Shown here piece by piece: positions 56,195 to 64,000 of a stretch of DNA of 64,000 nucleotides. This stretch comes from Methylomarinovum tepidoasis (GTDB lineage: Bacteria > Pseudomonadota > Gammaproteobacteria > Methylococcales > Methylothermaceae). Under the pieces are notes generated by a model. That model ran no database searches. It was given only the letters and a program-made list of their open reading frames with translations, and was not told where the DNA came from. The translations under genes were made by a program, and so were the position numbers. The stretch is from assembly GCF_030294985.1 (NCBI RefSeq), contig NZ_AP024718.1, positions 372,001-436,000 on the forward strand, written 5' to 3'. The stretch's first letter is position 1. The number at the start of each line of letters is the position of its first letter.

Positions 56195-58747
56195 ATGCAG
56201 CGCAAAAAACTGGTCATCATCGGCAACGGCATGGTCGGCCACCATTTTGTCGAAACCCTGGTGCAAAGCCCTGCCGCTCAGAGCTTCGACATCACCGTCT
56301 TCGGTGAGGAACCTCGTCCAGCCTATGATCGCGTCCATTTGACTTCCTGGTTCGAAACCCGCAACCCGGAGGCGCTCAGCTTGGCGTCCCTGGATTTCTA
56401 CCGGACGCACGGTATCGACCTCCACCTGGGCGACAAGGCGATCAGCATCGACCGCACCCACAAGATCGTGCGCTCGGAGAAGGGCATCGAGGTAGCCTAC
56501 GATATTCTGGTGTTGGCCACCGGTTCCTACCCCTTCGTGCCGCCGATCCCGGGCCACAACCAGGAATACTGTTTCGTCTACCGCACCATCGAGGACCTGG
56601 AGGCCATTACCCAAGCGGCCGGGGAAAGTCGGATCGGTACTGTGGTCGGGGGTGGCCTGCTGGGGCTGGAGGCCGCCAAAGCGCTACAAGACCTTGGGTT
56701 GGAAACCCATGTGGTGGAATTCGCTCCCCGCCTGATGGCGGTGCAGCTGGACGAGGACGGCGGCGCCATGCTACAGCGCAAGATCGAGGCTCTGGGAGTC
56801 GGGATCCATACCGGCAAGAACACCCGCAACATCACTCCCGGTAAATTCCAACGCCTGAAGATGGAATTCACCGACGGCGACGCCCTGGAAACCGACCTGA
56901 TCGTGTTCTCCGCCGGCATCCGCCCCCGCGACGAACTGGCGCGCCAGACCGGCCTGGAGGTAGGGGACCGGGGCGGCATCGTCATCGACGATCAGTGCCG
57001 CACCTCCGATCCCGACATTTTCGCCATCGGCGAATGCGCCCTGTGGCACGGGCAGATCTTCGGCCTGGTCGCCCCCGGTTACCAGATGGCCCGGGTGGTG
57101 GCGGACCTGCTGAGTGGCAGGGAAGCGGCCTTTACCGGCGCGGACCTCTCCACCAAGCTCAAGCTCATGGGCGTCGAGGTGGGCACCATCGGCGACTCCC
57201 ATGGCCGTACGCCGGGAGCCCACAGCTATGTGTACAAGAACGAAGCCGATGAAGTTTACAAGCGCCTGATCGTCAGTCAGGACAACCACAAGTTGCTGGG
57301 GGCAGTGCTGGTGGGCGATTCCAGCACCTACGACACCCTGCTGCAGTACTACCAGAACGGCATCGACCTGCCCCAGCCGCCCGACGCCCTGATCCTGCCG
57401 AACACCGAAGCGGCACCCACCGGTCTCGGCCCTGACGCCCTGCCGGAAAGCGCCACCCTCTGTTCCTGTCACAACGTGACCAAGGGCCAGGTCGTGGAAC
57501 TGATCGACCAGGGGGTGGCGGCCCTGGCCGACATCAAAGCCGAGACCAAGGCTTCCACCGGCTGCGGCGGCTGTGCCGGTCTGCTCAAGTCGGTGGTGGA
57601 TGCGGAACTGGCCAGGCGCGGCATCGAGGTCAACAAGGATCTCTGCGAGCATTTCCCTTACAGCCGTCAGGAGCTGTACCACATCATCCGCGTCGAGCAG
57701 ATCCGCACCTTCGACGAACTGCTGGAAAAGCACGGCAAAGGACTGGGCTGCGACATCTGCAAGCCGGCGGTGGCCTCGATCCTGGCCTCCTACTGGAACG
57801 ATTACGTCCTTTCGGACAAATACTTCAAACTCCAGGACACCAACGACTACCGCCTTGCCAACCTGCAGAAGGATGGTACCTATTCGGTGGTGCCACGTAT
57901 TCCCGGCGGCGAAATCACCCCGGAGAAGCTCATCGTTCTCGGCGAGGTGGCCCGAAAATACAAGCTCTATACCAAGATCACCGGCGGCCAGCGCATCGAC
58001 CTGTTCGGCGCCCGCCTGGAGCAGCTGCCCCACATCTGGCAGGAGCTGATCGATGCCGGCTTCGAGAGCGGCCACGCCTACGCCAAGGCGGTGCGCACGG
58101 TCAAGTCCTGCGTCGGTTCCACCTGGTGCCGCTACGGGGTCCAGGACAGCGTGGGCATGGCCATCTTCCTGGAAAACCGCTACAAGGGCATCCGCGCCCC
58201 CCACAAGATCAAGATGGCGGTCTCCGGCTGCACCCGCGAGTGCGCCGAGGCCCAATGCAAGGACATCGGCGTCATCGCCACCGAGAAGGGCTGGAACCTG
58301 TACCTGTGCGGCAACGGCGGCATGAAGCCGCGCCACGCGGACCTGTTCGCCACCGATCTGGACGACGAAACCCTGGTCAGGATCATCGATCGCTTCCTGG
58401 CCTTCTACATCCGCACCGCCGACCGCCTCCAACGCACCGCCGCCTGGATGGAGAACTTGGAAGGCGGTCTCGACTATCTCAGGGCAGTCATCGTCGACAA
58501 CAAGCTGGGCATCTGCGCCGAACTGGAACGACAGATCCAGCACCTGGTAGAAACCTACGAGTGCGAATGGAAAAAGACCTTGGAGAACGAGGAGATCCTG
58601 AAAAAACGTTTCCGCTTCTTCGTCAACGCCGAAGGCAGCGACGACAATGTGGTCTTCATCGAGGAACGCGGCCAGATCCGCCCGGCGACGCTGGAGGAAA
58701 AGCGCCGCATCAAAGGCATTCCCATCGAACTGGAAAAGGCTTCTTGA
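56195..58747 (+). CDS. nirB: Assimilatory nitrite reductase large subunit
   Basis: 850 residues from the ATG at 56195 (MQRKKLVIIGNGMVGHHFVE). The frame is open to 56057, but that part holds the sigma54 promoter. Domains in order are: FAD/NAD(P)H oxidoreductase (GNGMVGHHF; VVGGGLLGLEAAKAL); a BFD-like [2Fe-2S] domain (LCSCHNVTKGQVVEL, TGCGGCAG); a ferredoxin-like half-domain; and the siroheme/[4Fe-4S] domain with VKSCVGSTWCRYG and SGCTRECAEAQCKD. It reduces nitrite to ammonium in the cytoplasm with NirD. Confidence 0.96.
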   Translation: MQRKKLVIIGNGMVGHHFVETLVQSPAAQSFDITVFGEEPRPAYDRVHLTSWFETRNPEALSLASLDFYRTHGIDLHLGDKAISIDRTHKIVRSEKGIEVAYDILVLATGSYPFVPPIPGHNQEYCFVYRTIEDLEAITQAAGESRIGTVVGGGLLGLEAAKALQDLGLETHVVEFAPRLMAVQLDEDGGAMLQRKIEALGVGIHTGKNTRNITPGKFQRLKMEFTDGDALETDLIVFSAGIRPRDELARQTGLEVGDRGGIVIDDQCRTSDPDIFAIGECALWHGQIFGLVAPGYQMARVVADLLSGREAAFTGADLSTKLKLMGVEVGTIGDSHGRTPGAHSYVYKNEADEVYKRLIVSQDNHKLLGAVLVGDSSTYDTLLQYYQNGIDLPQPPDALILPNTEAAPTGLGPDALPESATLCSCHNVTKGQVVELIDQGVAALADIKAETKASTGCGGCAGLLKSVVDAELARRGIEVNKDLCEHFPYSRQELYHIIRVEQIRTFDELLEKHGKGLGCDICKPAVASILASYWNDYVLSDKYFKLQDTNDYRLANLQKDGTYSVVPRIPGGEITPEKLIVLGEVARKYKLYTKITGGQRIDLFGARLEQLPHIWQELIDAGFESGHAYAKAVRTVKSCVGSTWCRYGVQDSVGMAIFLENRYKGIRAPHKIKMAVSGCTRECAEAQCKDIGVIATEKGWNLYLCGNGGMKPRHADLFATDLDDETLVRIIDRFLAFYIRTADRLQRTAAWMENLEGGLDYLRAVIVDNKLGICAELERQIQHLVETYECEWKKTLENEEILKKRFRFFVNAEGSDDNVVFIEERGQIRPATLEEKRRIKGIPIELEKAS

Positions 58748-58750
58748 AAC

Positions 58751-59116
58751 ATGACCGTAACCACGATGACCGAAACCTGGATCGACGTCTGCCGCGTCGA
58801 AGACCTGGAACCGGACGCCGGCATTTGCGCCCTGGTCGAGGGGCACCAGGTCGCCATCTTCTATCTGCCCAAGCTGGAGGAAGTGTTCGCCATCGGCAAC
58901 TACGATCCCTTCAGCCATGCCAACGTGCTGTCGCGGGGGCTGACCGGTGACATCGGCGGCGAGCCGGTGGTCGCCTCCCCCGTTTACAAGCAGCACTTCA
59001 ACCTCAGGACCGGCCGCTGCCTCGAGGACAAATCGATCTCGGTACCCTGTTACCCGGCGCGCATCACCAAAGGCCGGGTCCAGATCCAACTGTCTGCCCA
59101 GGGAGATCCAGTATGA
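58751..59116 (+). CDS. nirD: Nitrite reductase small subunit
   Basis: 121 residues, Rieske-fold NirD. Characteristic text is WIDVCRVEDLEPDAGICALV, then FAIGNYDPFSHANVLSRGLTG and PVYKQHFNLRTGRC. The Rieske Cys/His ligands are absent, as is normal for NirD, which carries no cluster. It begins 3 bp after nirB. Its stop overlaps the ATG of the PhzF-like gene (ATGA), so all three are one transcription-translation unit. Confidence 0.95.
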   Translation: MTVTTMTETWIDVCRVEDLEPDAGICALVEGHQVAIFYLPKLEEVFAIGNYDPFSHANVLSRGLTGDIGGEPVVASPVYKQHFNLRTGRCLEDKSISVPCYPARITKGRVQIQLSAQGDPV

Positions 59117-60027
59117 CCCGACAGAGCTATTACATTGCCGACGCCTTCACCAGCCAGCCGTTCAGCGGCGCCCAGATCGGCGTATTCCCCAATGCCGAAG
59201 GCATCAACGAACGGCAGATGTTGCAACTGGCCGGCGAACTCAACCTGCCCCAGACCATTTTCCTGCAACCGGGCGGCGAGGAGGCCACCTGGCGGGCCCG
59301 GATCTTCAACCCCCGGCGGGAGATGAACTTCGCCGCCCAGGCCATCGTCGCCGCCGGTTACGTGCTCGACCACATCGGCAGCGTCGGCTACGAAGACGAC
59401 AGCAGCACCTGCAGCATCGCCACCCGCCGCGGGGTACTGCCGCTGTACTTCATCCGCGACAAGGACGAACTGAAACTGGTGACCTTCGCCATGACCGTGG
59501 AGCCGGTGGTCGACCGCTTCGCCCCGACCACGGAAGAGCTGGCCCCAATGCTGGGACTGCAAACCCAAGACATCGAAACCCAGCGCTTCACGCCCCGCAT
59601 CGCTTCCACCGGCCGGCCGTTCTTGATCGTGCCGCTCAGAGACAGCGAGGCGGTGCGCCGGGCCTGCTTCGACTTCAAGGCCTGGGCGCAGTCCACCGCC
59701 CCGGCGACCGCCGCCCAGGAAATTCTGTTGTTCAGCGCCCGCACCCGTCGTCCTGACGTCGATTTCCACGCCCGTTTCGTCGGCCCGGAAATCGGCCCCA
59801 GGGAAGATCCTCCCGTGGGGGCGGGGATGCCGGCCTTCTGCGGCTATCTCTGCTCCCACGAGCATATCCGCAAAGGGACCTATGTCTTCACCGTCGAACG
59901 CGGTGTCGAAGGCACCCGCCGCAGTTTGCTCAGCCTGGAGATGGATCACCGCGGCCGCGACCGCTTGAACCTGCGCATCGGCGGCGAGGCGATCATCACG
60001 GCCGAAGGCGGCATTCGCACACCCTGA
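59113..60027 (+). CDS. PhzF-family isomerase-like protein coupled to nirBD
   Basis: 304 residues of the PhzF/DAP-epimerase-like fold. The start is YYIADAFTSQPFSGAQIGVF, with the NPF-type motif replaced by PFSGAQIGVF. ARIFNPRREMNFAAQAIVAA follows, where PhzF has the (E)xxFAGHxT active-site Glu and His. Here the sequence is PRREMNFAAQA, with Glu present but GH replaced by AQ. The C-terminal half has DVDFHARFVGPEIGPREDPP and the mirrored motif AFCGYLCSH. The altered active site makes a different or non-catalytic role likely. It is translationally coupled to nirD, an unusual neighbour. Function not known. Confidence 0.75.
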   Translation: MTRQSYYIADAFTSQPFSGAQIGVFPNAEGINERQMLQLAGELNLPQTIFLQPGGEEATWRARIFNPRREMNFAAQAIVAAGYVLDHIGSVGYEDDSSTCSIATRRGVLPLYFIRDKDELKLVTFAMTVEPVVDRFAPTTEELAPMLGLQTQDIETQRFTPRIASTGRPFLIVPLRDSEAVRRACFDFKAWAQSTAPATAAQEILLFSARTRRPDVDFHARFVGPEIGPREDPPVGAGMPAFCGYLCSHEHIRKGTYVFTVERGVEGTRRSLLSLEMDHRGRDRLNLRIGGEAIITAEGGIRTP

Positions 60028-60052
60028 TCTGAAAGCGATCGTGTATCGCCGA

Positions 60053-60072
60053 ACCGGCCAGGGAGGGCCGGT
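60053..60072. terminator. Hairpin between phzF-like gene and nasA
   Basis: ACCGGCC-AGGGAG-GGCCGGT is a 7-bp GC-rich stem between convergent genes. It touches the nasA stop codon and lacks a T-tract, so it is a weak terminator candidate. Confidence 0.4.
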
Positions 60073-62696
60073 CACTGCCCTCGCAGCAGTGCCTCCAGTT
60101 CCGGCCGACAGGCCCCGCACTTGCCTCCGGCACCCAGCAACCGGCCCAGCGCCTCCAAATCCTCCGCCCCTTGGTCCAGCGCCCGGCGCACCATCGCCTC
60201 GGTCACCTGAAAACAGGCACAGACGGTATTTTCAGCGCCAGCCTCTTCCACCAGGGCCACAATTCCAGCCCGCTGTCCGGCATCCAGATGATCCTGCTGC
60301 ATCCACTCGATCAGGGGACGGCGGGCCGGTAGACGGGGGTCGGGACCCAGGCACAGGCAGGCTTCCAGATGGTTGTCCCGCAGCAGCGCGCCACGGTAAC
60401 ACCTCTGACGGGTGTCGCGGTATTCCACCCATTCCCCTTCCCCCAGCCACCGTTCCCAGTCGGGCACCGGACCACTGCCGGCCAGTTCGTAACGCCAGAT
60501 TCCGGGCGCGGCCCGCAGGCGGCACCAGTAGCTCGGGGCGATTTCCGCCGCCGGCAGCGCCTTACGGCAGAGGACGAAGGCGTACCAGTCGCAAGCAAAA
60601 GGACGAATGGCGGCCGGGGCGTGTTTGGATTCCGGCTGGCCGGAAACCGGATCGATCACCGGCGGAACCAGGTCGTTGACCCAGGCACGGGCGGCGAAGG
60701 CTCCGTTCCAGTGCATGGGGACGAACAGACTGCCGCGGCGCTGGCGGTAGGAACAACGCACCCGCACCACGATGGCCCCACCCGTAGGCCCGGCCACTTC
60801 CGCCAGGCCGCCGTCTTCAAGGCCAAAGGCGGCGGCGTCGTGGGGATTGACTTCCACGAACGGCTCCGGATCGTGGCCGCTGAGGCTGGGGACGGCGCCG
60901 GTACGGGTCAGGGTGTGCCAGTGGTCGCGGACCCGGCCGCTGTTGAGGACGAAGGGCAACGACCGGGCGGCTGGATGGACCGGCGGCCGCGGGGTGACCG
61001 CCACGAACCGCGCCCGGCCGTCGGGGGTGGGAAAGCGGCGGTCCACGAACAAACGCAGGGTCCCCCGGGGGTTTTCCGCCGTCACCGGCCAGGCAAGGGG
61101 TTTCAAGCGCTCGTAGCGCTCGTCCGAAAGGTCGGCAAGGGCGCTGAGATCGAACAAGCGCCGACCTCGATTCAAAGCCGACAGGGCGGCGTGCTCGCGG
61201 AAGATCGCCGCCGGACCGTTGTAGGCGAAAGCCGAGCCGAACCCCATGGCCCGCGCCACCTGGCAGACGATCCACCAATCCGGGCGGGCTTCCCCCGGTG
61301 GCGGACGCAAAGGACGCTGGCGAGAGATGAGACGGACGGAATTGGTCACGGTGCCATCCTTTTCGCCCCAGGTGGCCGCCGGCAGCAAAACATCCGCCAG
61401 ACGGGCGGTGTCGCTGTTGGCGACACAGTCGGACACCACCACGAAGCAATCCCTCAGGGCCCGGCGCACCTTGCCGGCTTCCGGCAGGCTGACCGCCGGG
61501 TTGGTAGCCATGATCCACAGCGCCTTGATCCGGCCTCCGGCCACGGCATCGAACAGCTCTACCGCCTTGAGGCCGGGCCGCTGCGGCATGGCGGGGGCAT
61601 TCCAGAAATCCTGCACCTGCCGCCGTGCCTCGGGATCTTCGATCTCCCTGTGGGCCGCGAGCTGGTTGGCCAGCCCGCCCACCTCACGACCGCCCATGGC
61701 ATTGGGCTGGCCGGTGAGGGACAGGGGAGTCGCCCCTGGTCGGCCGATGCGCCCGGTCGCCAGATGGCAGTTGATTAGGGCGTTGATCTTGTCGGTGCCG
61801 CTGGAGGATTGTCCCAATCCCTGGGAATAGCAGCTCACCACCCGCCCAGTGGCGGCGAAGCGTTGATAGAAACGGCGCACGTCCCCGGCTGAAAGCTCGC
61901 AACGCCAAGCCACGGCGTCGATGTCCGGCGCCGACTTCCGGGCGGCGGCCAGGGCCGCCTCCAGTCCCGCCGTATGGCGGGCGACGAAATCCCGGTCCAT
62001 CGCGTCCTGCTCGGCCAGATAGACCAGCAGACCATTCCACAACACCGCATCGCTGCCCGGCGCCAGGGCCAGGTGCAGATCGGCGCTGGAGGCGGTGTAG
62101 GTGCGACGCGGATCGATGGCCACCACATACAAATCGGGATTGCGCTCGCGGGCCGCCTGCAGGCGGCGGAACAGCACCGGATGGCACCAGGCCGTATTGC
62201 TGCCGGCCAGCACCACCATTTCCGCCTGTTCGATATCCTCATAGCAGCCCGGCACCAGGTCCTCACCGAAGGCCCGCTTGTGGGCCGCCACCGCCGAGGA
62301 CATGCACAGGCGCGAATTGGTGTCGATGTTGGCCGAGCCGATGAAGCCCTTCATCAGCTTGTTGGCCACGTAGTAATCCTCGGTCAGCAGCTGTCCCGAG
62401 ACGTAAAAGGCCACGCTGTCGGGTCCGTGACGAGTGATGGCTGCCCGGAAGCGTTCCGCCACGGTAGCGACCGCCTGGCCCCAGGAAACCCGCCGCCCGC
62501 CGACATGGGGATACAGCAGGCGGTCAGGCAGCTCCAGGGTCTCGGCCAGGGCCGTACCCTTGGAGCACAGACGGCCCAGATTGGCGGGGTGATCGTCCAG
62601 GCCCGAAACGGTGACCGAAGCGGTGGTCCATTCCAGCTGCACGCCACAACCGACGCCGCAGTAGGGGCAGGTGGTGAAAACAGATGATGAATCCAT
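60072..62696 (-). CDS. nasA: Assimilatory nitrate reductase catalytic subunit
   Basis: 874 residues. The N-terminal [4Fe-4S] motif TTCPYCGVGCGVQLE is completed by LGRLCSKGTAL. The Mo-bis-MGD domains contain NIDTNSRLCMSSAVAAHKRA with the Mo-Cys ligand, plus GSNTAWCHPVLFRR and the C-terminal MGD-binding barrel (VLNSGRVRDHWHTLTRTG). The last ~60 residues are a BFD-like [2Fe-2S] domain (VCACFQVTEAMVRRAL, GGKCGACRPEL). It reduces nitrate to nitrite for NirBD. No separate electron-transfer subunit gene is seen in the window. Confidence 0.95.
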   Translation of the reverse strand: MDSSSVFTTCPYCGVGCGVQLEWTTASVTVSGLDDHPANLGRLCSKGTALAETLELPDRLLYPHVGGRRVSWGQAVATVAERFRAAITRHGPDSVAFYVSGQLLTEDYYVANKLMKGFIGSANIDTNSRLCMSSAVAAHKRAFGEDLVPGCYEDIEQAEMVVLAGSNTAWCHPVLFRRLQAARERNPDLYVVAIDPRRTYTASSADLHLALAPGSDAVLWNGLLVYLAEQDAMDRDFVARHTAGLEAALAAARKSAPDIDAVAWRCELSAGDVRRFYQRFAATGRVVSCYSQGLGQSSSGTDKINALINCHLATGRIGRPGATPLSLTGQPNAMGGREVGGLANQLAAHREIEDPEARRQVQDFWNAPAMPQRPGLKAVELFDAVAGGRIKALWIMATNPAVSLPEAGKVRRALRDCFVVVSDCVANSDTARLADVLLPAATWGEKDGTVTNSVRLISRQRPLRPPPGEARPDWWIVCQVARAMGFGSAFAYNGPAAIFREHAALSALNRGRRLFDLSALADLSDERYERLKPLAWPVTAENPRGTLRLFVDRRFPTPDGRARFVAVTPRPPVHPAARSLPFVLNSGRVRDHWHTLTRTGAVPSLSGHDPEPFVEVNPHDAAAFGLEDGGLAEVAGPTGGAIVVRVRCSYRQRRGSLFVPMHWNGAFAARAWVNDLVPPVIDPVSGQPESKHAPAAIRPFACDWYAFVLCRKALPAAEIAPSYWCRLRAAPGIWRYELAGSGPVPDWERWLGEGEWVEYRDTRQRCYRGALLRDNHLEACLCLGPDPRLPARRPLIEWMQQDHLDAGQRAGIVALVEEAGAENTVCACFQVTEAMVRRALDQGAEDLEALGRLLGAGGKCGACRPELEALLRGQ

Positions 62697-62731
62697 GAAG
62701 TGACCATGATCCTGATTCCGGAAAAAATATT

Positions 62732-62747
62732 AGCATAATTCATGCCA
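62732..62747 (-). promoter_or_regulatory. Sigma54 promoter of nasA
   Basis: Minus-strand TGGCATGAATTATGCT has GG-N10-GC spacing and a single mismatch to TGGYAYRN4TTGCW. The predicted start is about 62721. Confidence 0.72.
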
Positions 62748-62796
62748 GATATTGGAATTCCATGTGTTTTCCCGGCGGGAACCGACCACCCCCCTG

Positions 62797-62813
62797 CGCA
62801 CCAAAGCGGTGCG
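62797..62813. promoter_or_regulatory. Shared NtrC binding site between nasA and narK
   Basis: CGCACC-AAAGC-GGTGCG matches the ten central positions of the NtrC palindrome. A further GCACC half-site starts at 62820, 22 bp from the first. The centre is ~84 bp from the nasA start and ~107 bp from the narK start. The rest of this 247-bp gap holds only the two promoters and leaders. Confidence 0.7.
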
Positions 62814-62885
62814 AATTGCGCACCGTGGCGAACGGTGGCTGACACGATCCCGCTCCCTGCAATCATTCCATGAACCACAAGAAAC

Positions 62886-62901
62886 TGGCATAGATAATGC
62901 T
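62886..62901 (+). promoter_or_regulatory. Sigma54 promoter of the NarK-type transporter gene
   Basis: TGGCATAGATAATGCT has GG-N10-GC spacing and one mismatch. The predicted start is ~62912, about 32 nt before the ATG. Confidence 0.72.
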
Positions 62902-62943
62902 CATAAACCTATGACGACCCAACTCATGCAAGGGAGCCTTTCC

Positions 62944-64000
62944 ATGTCCGAGCGTTTCCAGCTGTTCTCCTTCCACGGCAGGATGCGCATCCTGCATCTG
63001 ACCTGGCTGGCGTTTTTCATCAGCTTCTTCGTCTGGTTCAACCACGCTCCGCTGATGGCCTCCATCCGCGAGGACTTCGGCCTAACCCCGCAACAGGTCA
63101 AGACCCTGCTGATTCTCAACGTCGCCATGACCATCCCGGCGCGCATCGTCATCGGCATGCTGGTGGACCATTTCGGCCCCAGAAGGATTTATTCCAGCCT
63201 GTTGATCCTGTCGAGCTTTTTCTGCTTTGCCTTCGCCTTGGCGCGAAGCTACGAGCAACTGGCGCTGACCCGCTTTCTACTGGGTTTCGTGGGCGCCGGG
63301 TTCGTCATCGGCATCCGTATGATCAGCGAATGGTTTCCAGCCCGTGAGGTGGGGCTGGCCGAGGGCATCTACGGCGGCTGGGGCAACTTCGGCTCGGCGG
63401 CCGCGGCCATGACCCTGCCTTCGCTGGCCCTGCTGTACGGCGGGGAAGCCGGCTGGCGCTACGCCATCGCCACCACCGGCGTCATCGCCCTGGTCTACGG
63501 CATGATTTACTTTTTCTCGGTCTCCGACACCCCCAGGGGCTCGACCTATTTCCGCCCCAAAAAGGCCGGCGCCATGGAGGTCAGCTCCGTGGGGGACTTT
63601 TTCTTCTATGTGCTGATGAACCTCCCCCTGTACCTGGCTTTGGGGCTCCTGATCTGGAAGCTCACCCATCTGGGCCTGTTCACGGTGATGACCGCCAACG
63701 TCCTGTATATCGTGCTGAGTCTGATGTACACCTACCAAATCTATCACGCCGTCCGCGTCAACCACCGGGTTTTCCGCGAACCGGTGCCGCCCCTGGACCG
63801 CTATAAGTTCAAGCAGGTGGCGATCCTGAACCTGGCCTACTTCATCTCCTTCGGCTCCGAATTGGCGGTGGTGTCGATGCTGCCCCTGTTTTTCAAGGAC
63901 ACTTTCGGCGTCAACCAGGTGCTGGCGGGGATGCTGGCCTCAGGATTCGCCTTCATGAACCTGGTGGCCCGTCCCAGCGGCGGCCTCATCAGCGACAACT
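62944..64000 (+). CDS. narK: NarK/NasA-type nitrate/nitrite MFS transporter (C-terminus outside window)
   Basis: 352 residues are visible. An MFS protein with the NNP-family text HLTWLAFFISFFVWFNHAPL in helix 1, the first signature arginine in IPARIVIGMLVDHFGPRR and LGFVGAGFVIGIRMISEWFP. The nitrate-signature segment is EGIYGGWGNFGSAAAAMTLP, with the second half beginning at LAYFISFGSELAVVSMLPLF. It imports nitrate for NasA. A GGGAG ribosome site lies upstream of the ATG at 62944. It is divergent from nasA, with a shared enhancer. Confidence 0.93.
   Translation, partial: MSERFQLFSFHGRMRILHLTWLAFFISFFVWFNHAPLMASIREDFGLTPQQVKTLLILNVAMTIPARIVIGMLVDHFGPRRIYSSLLILSSFFCFAFALARSYEQLALTRFLLGFVGAGFVIGIRMISEWFPAREVGLAEGIYGGWGNFGSAAAAMTLPSLALLYGGEAGWRYAIATTGVIALVYGMIYFFSVSDTPRGSTYFRPKKAGAMEVSSVGDFFFYVLMNLPLYLALGLLIWKLTHLGLFTVMTANVLYIVLSLMYTYQIYHAVRVNHRVFREPVPPLDRYKFKQVAILNLAYFISFGSELAVVSMLPLFFKDTFGVNQVLAGMLASGFAFMNLVARPSGGLISDN

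Overview
The window is a dense, GC-rich bacterial chromosome segment. Gene content and order (a complete mraZ-to-ftsZ dcw cluster, rpsF-rpsR-DUF2232-rplI, accBC-prmA, cobalamin-dependent metH, NtrBC/sigma54 nitrogen control, nirBD/nasA) point to a gammaproteobacterium. The overall flavour resembles Methylococcales or Ectothiorhodospiraceae-type genomes, but that placement is inference: no methane-oxidation or photosynthesis marker lies here. Nearly everything is core chromosome. There is no prophage, IS element or CRISPR array.

Layout. 1-2.9 kb: uvrD (cut by the window edge), a Cys/His-tailed DUF2892 membrane protein, a CBS protein and fxsA. 3.0-9.3 kb (+): cutA, dsbD, aroQ, accB, accC, prmA, a DUF3426 protein and a broken 5' remnant of an rlmI-like methyltransferase gene, ending next to tRNA-Ser(CGA). 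9.6-17.7 kb: a murein L,D-transpeptidase diverging from a Tat-exported DUF882 protein, an NfeD/SPFH pair, a cupin with a 62-residue partner, and metH. 17.8-21.3 kb: two genes of unknown function, a candidate FNR-activated small RNA, and the rpsF-rpsR-DUF2232-rplI operon. 21.4-39.9 kb (-): manA, then the dcw cluster mraZ-rsmH-ftsL-ftsI-murE-murF-mraY-murD-ftsW-murG-murC-murB-ddl-ftsQ-ftsA-ftsZ, headed by a good sigma70 promoter and a three-box MraZ operator. 40-46 kb: CAAX protease, SPOR protein, a gamma-glutamyltransferase-family protein, a PP-loop ATPase coupled to a TusA-like sulfur carrier, and a CDF metal exporter.

46-64 kb is a nitrogen-assimilation region: glnA, a LuxR/diguanylate cyclase pair, a TPR lipoprotein-size exported protein, a beta-barrel porin, amt, glnK, ntrB, ntrC, nirB, nirD, a PhzF-like gene, nasA and a NarK-type transporter (cut by the edge). 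By eye I find sigma54 (GG-N10-GC) promoters with NtrC boxes (TGCACC-N5-GGTGCA) in front of glnA, glnK-amt, nirBD-phzF, nasA and narK. The picture is a self-contained NtrBC regulon for ammonium sensing, uptake and nitrate assimilation.

The least explained structures are non-coding. Five ~100-bp palindromes (5144, 7630, 13846, 44500 and 44655) share an internal hairpin plus a conserved CCAGGGATGGATTCAC-type core. Each is enclosed in its own different, almost perfectly paired 23-25-bp outer stem, and four of the five begin within about 35 nt of a stop codon. A perfect FNR box placed at -41 of a TATAAT promoter drives only ~65 nt ending in a terminator, which makes a strong small-RNA candidate.
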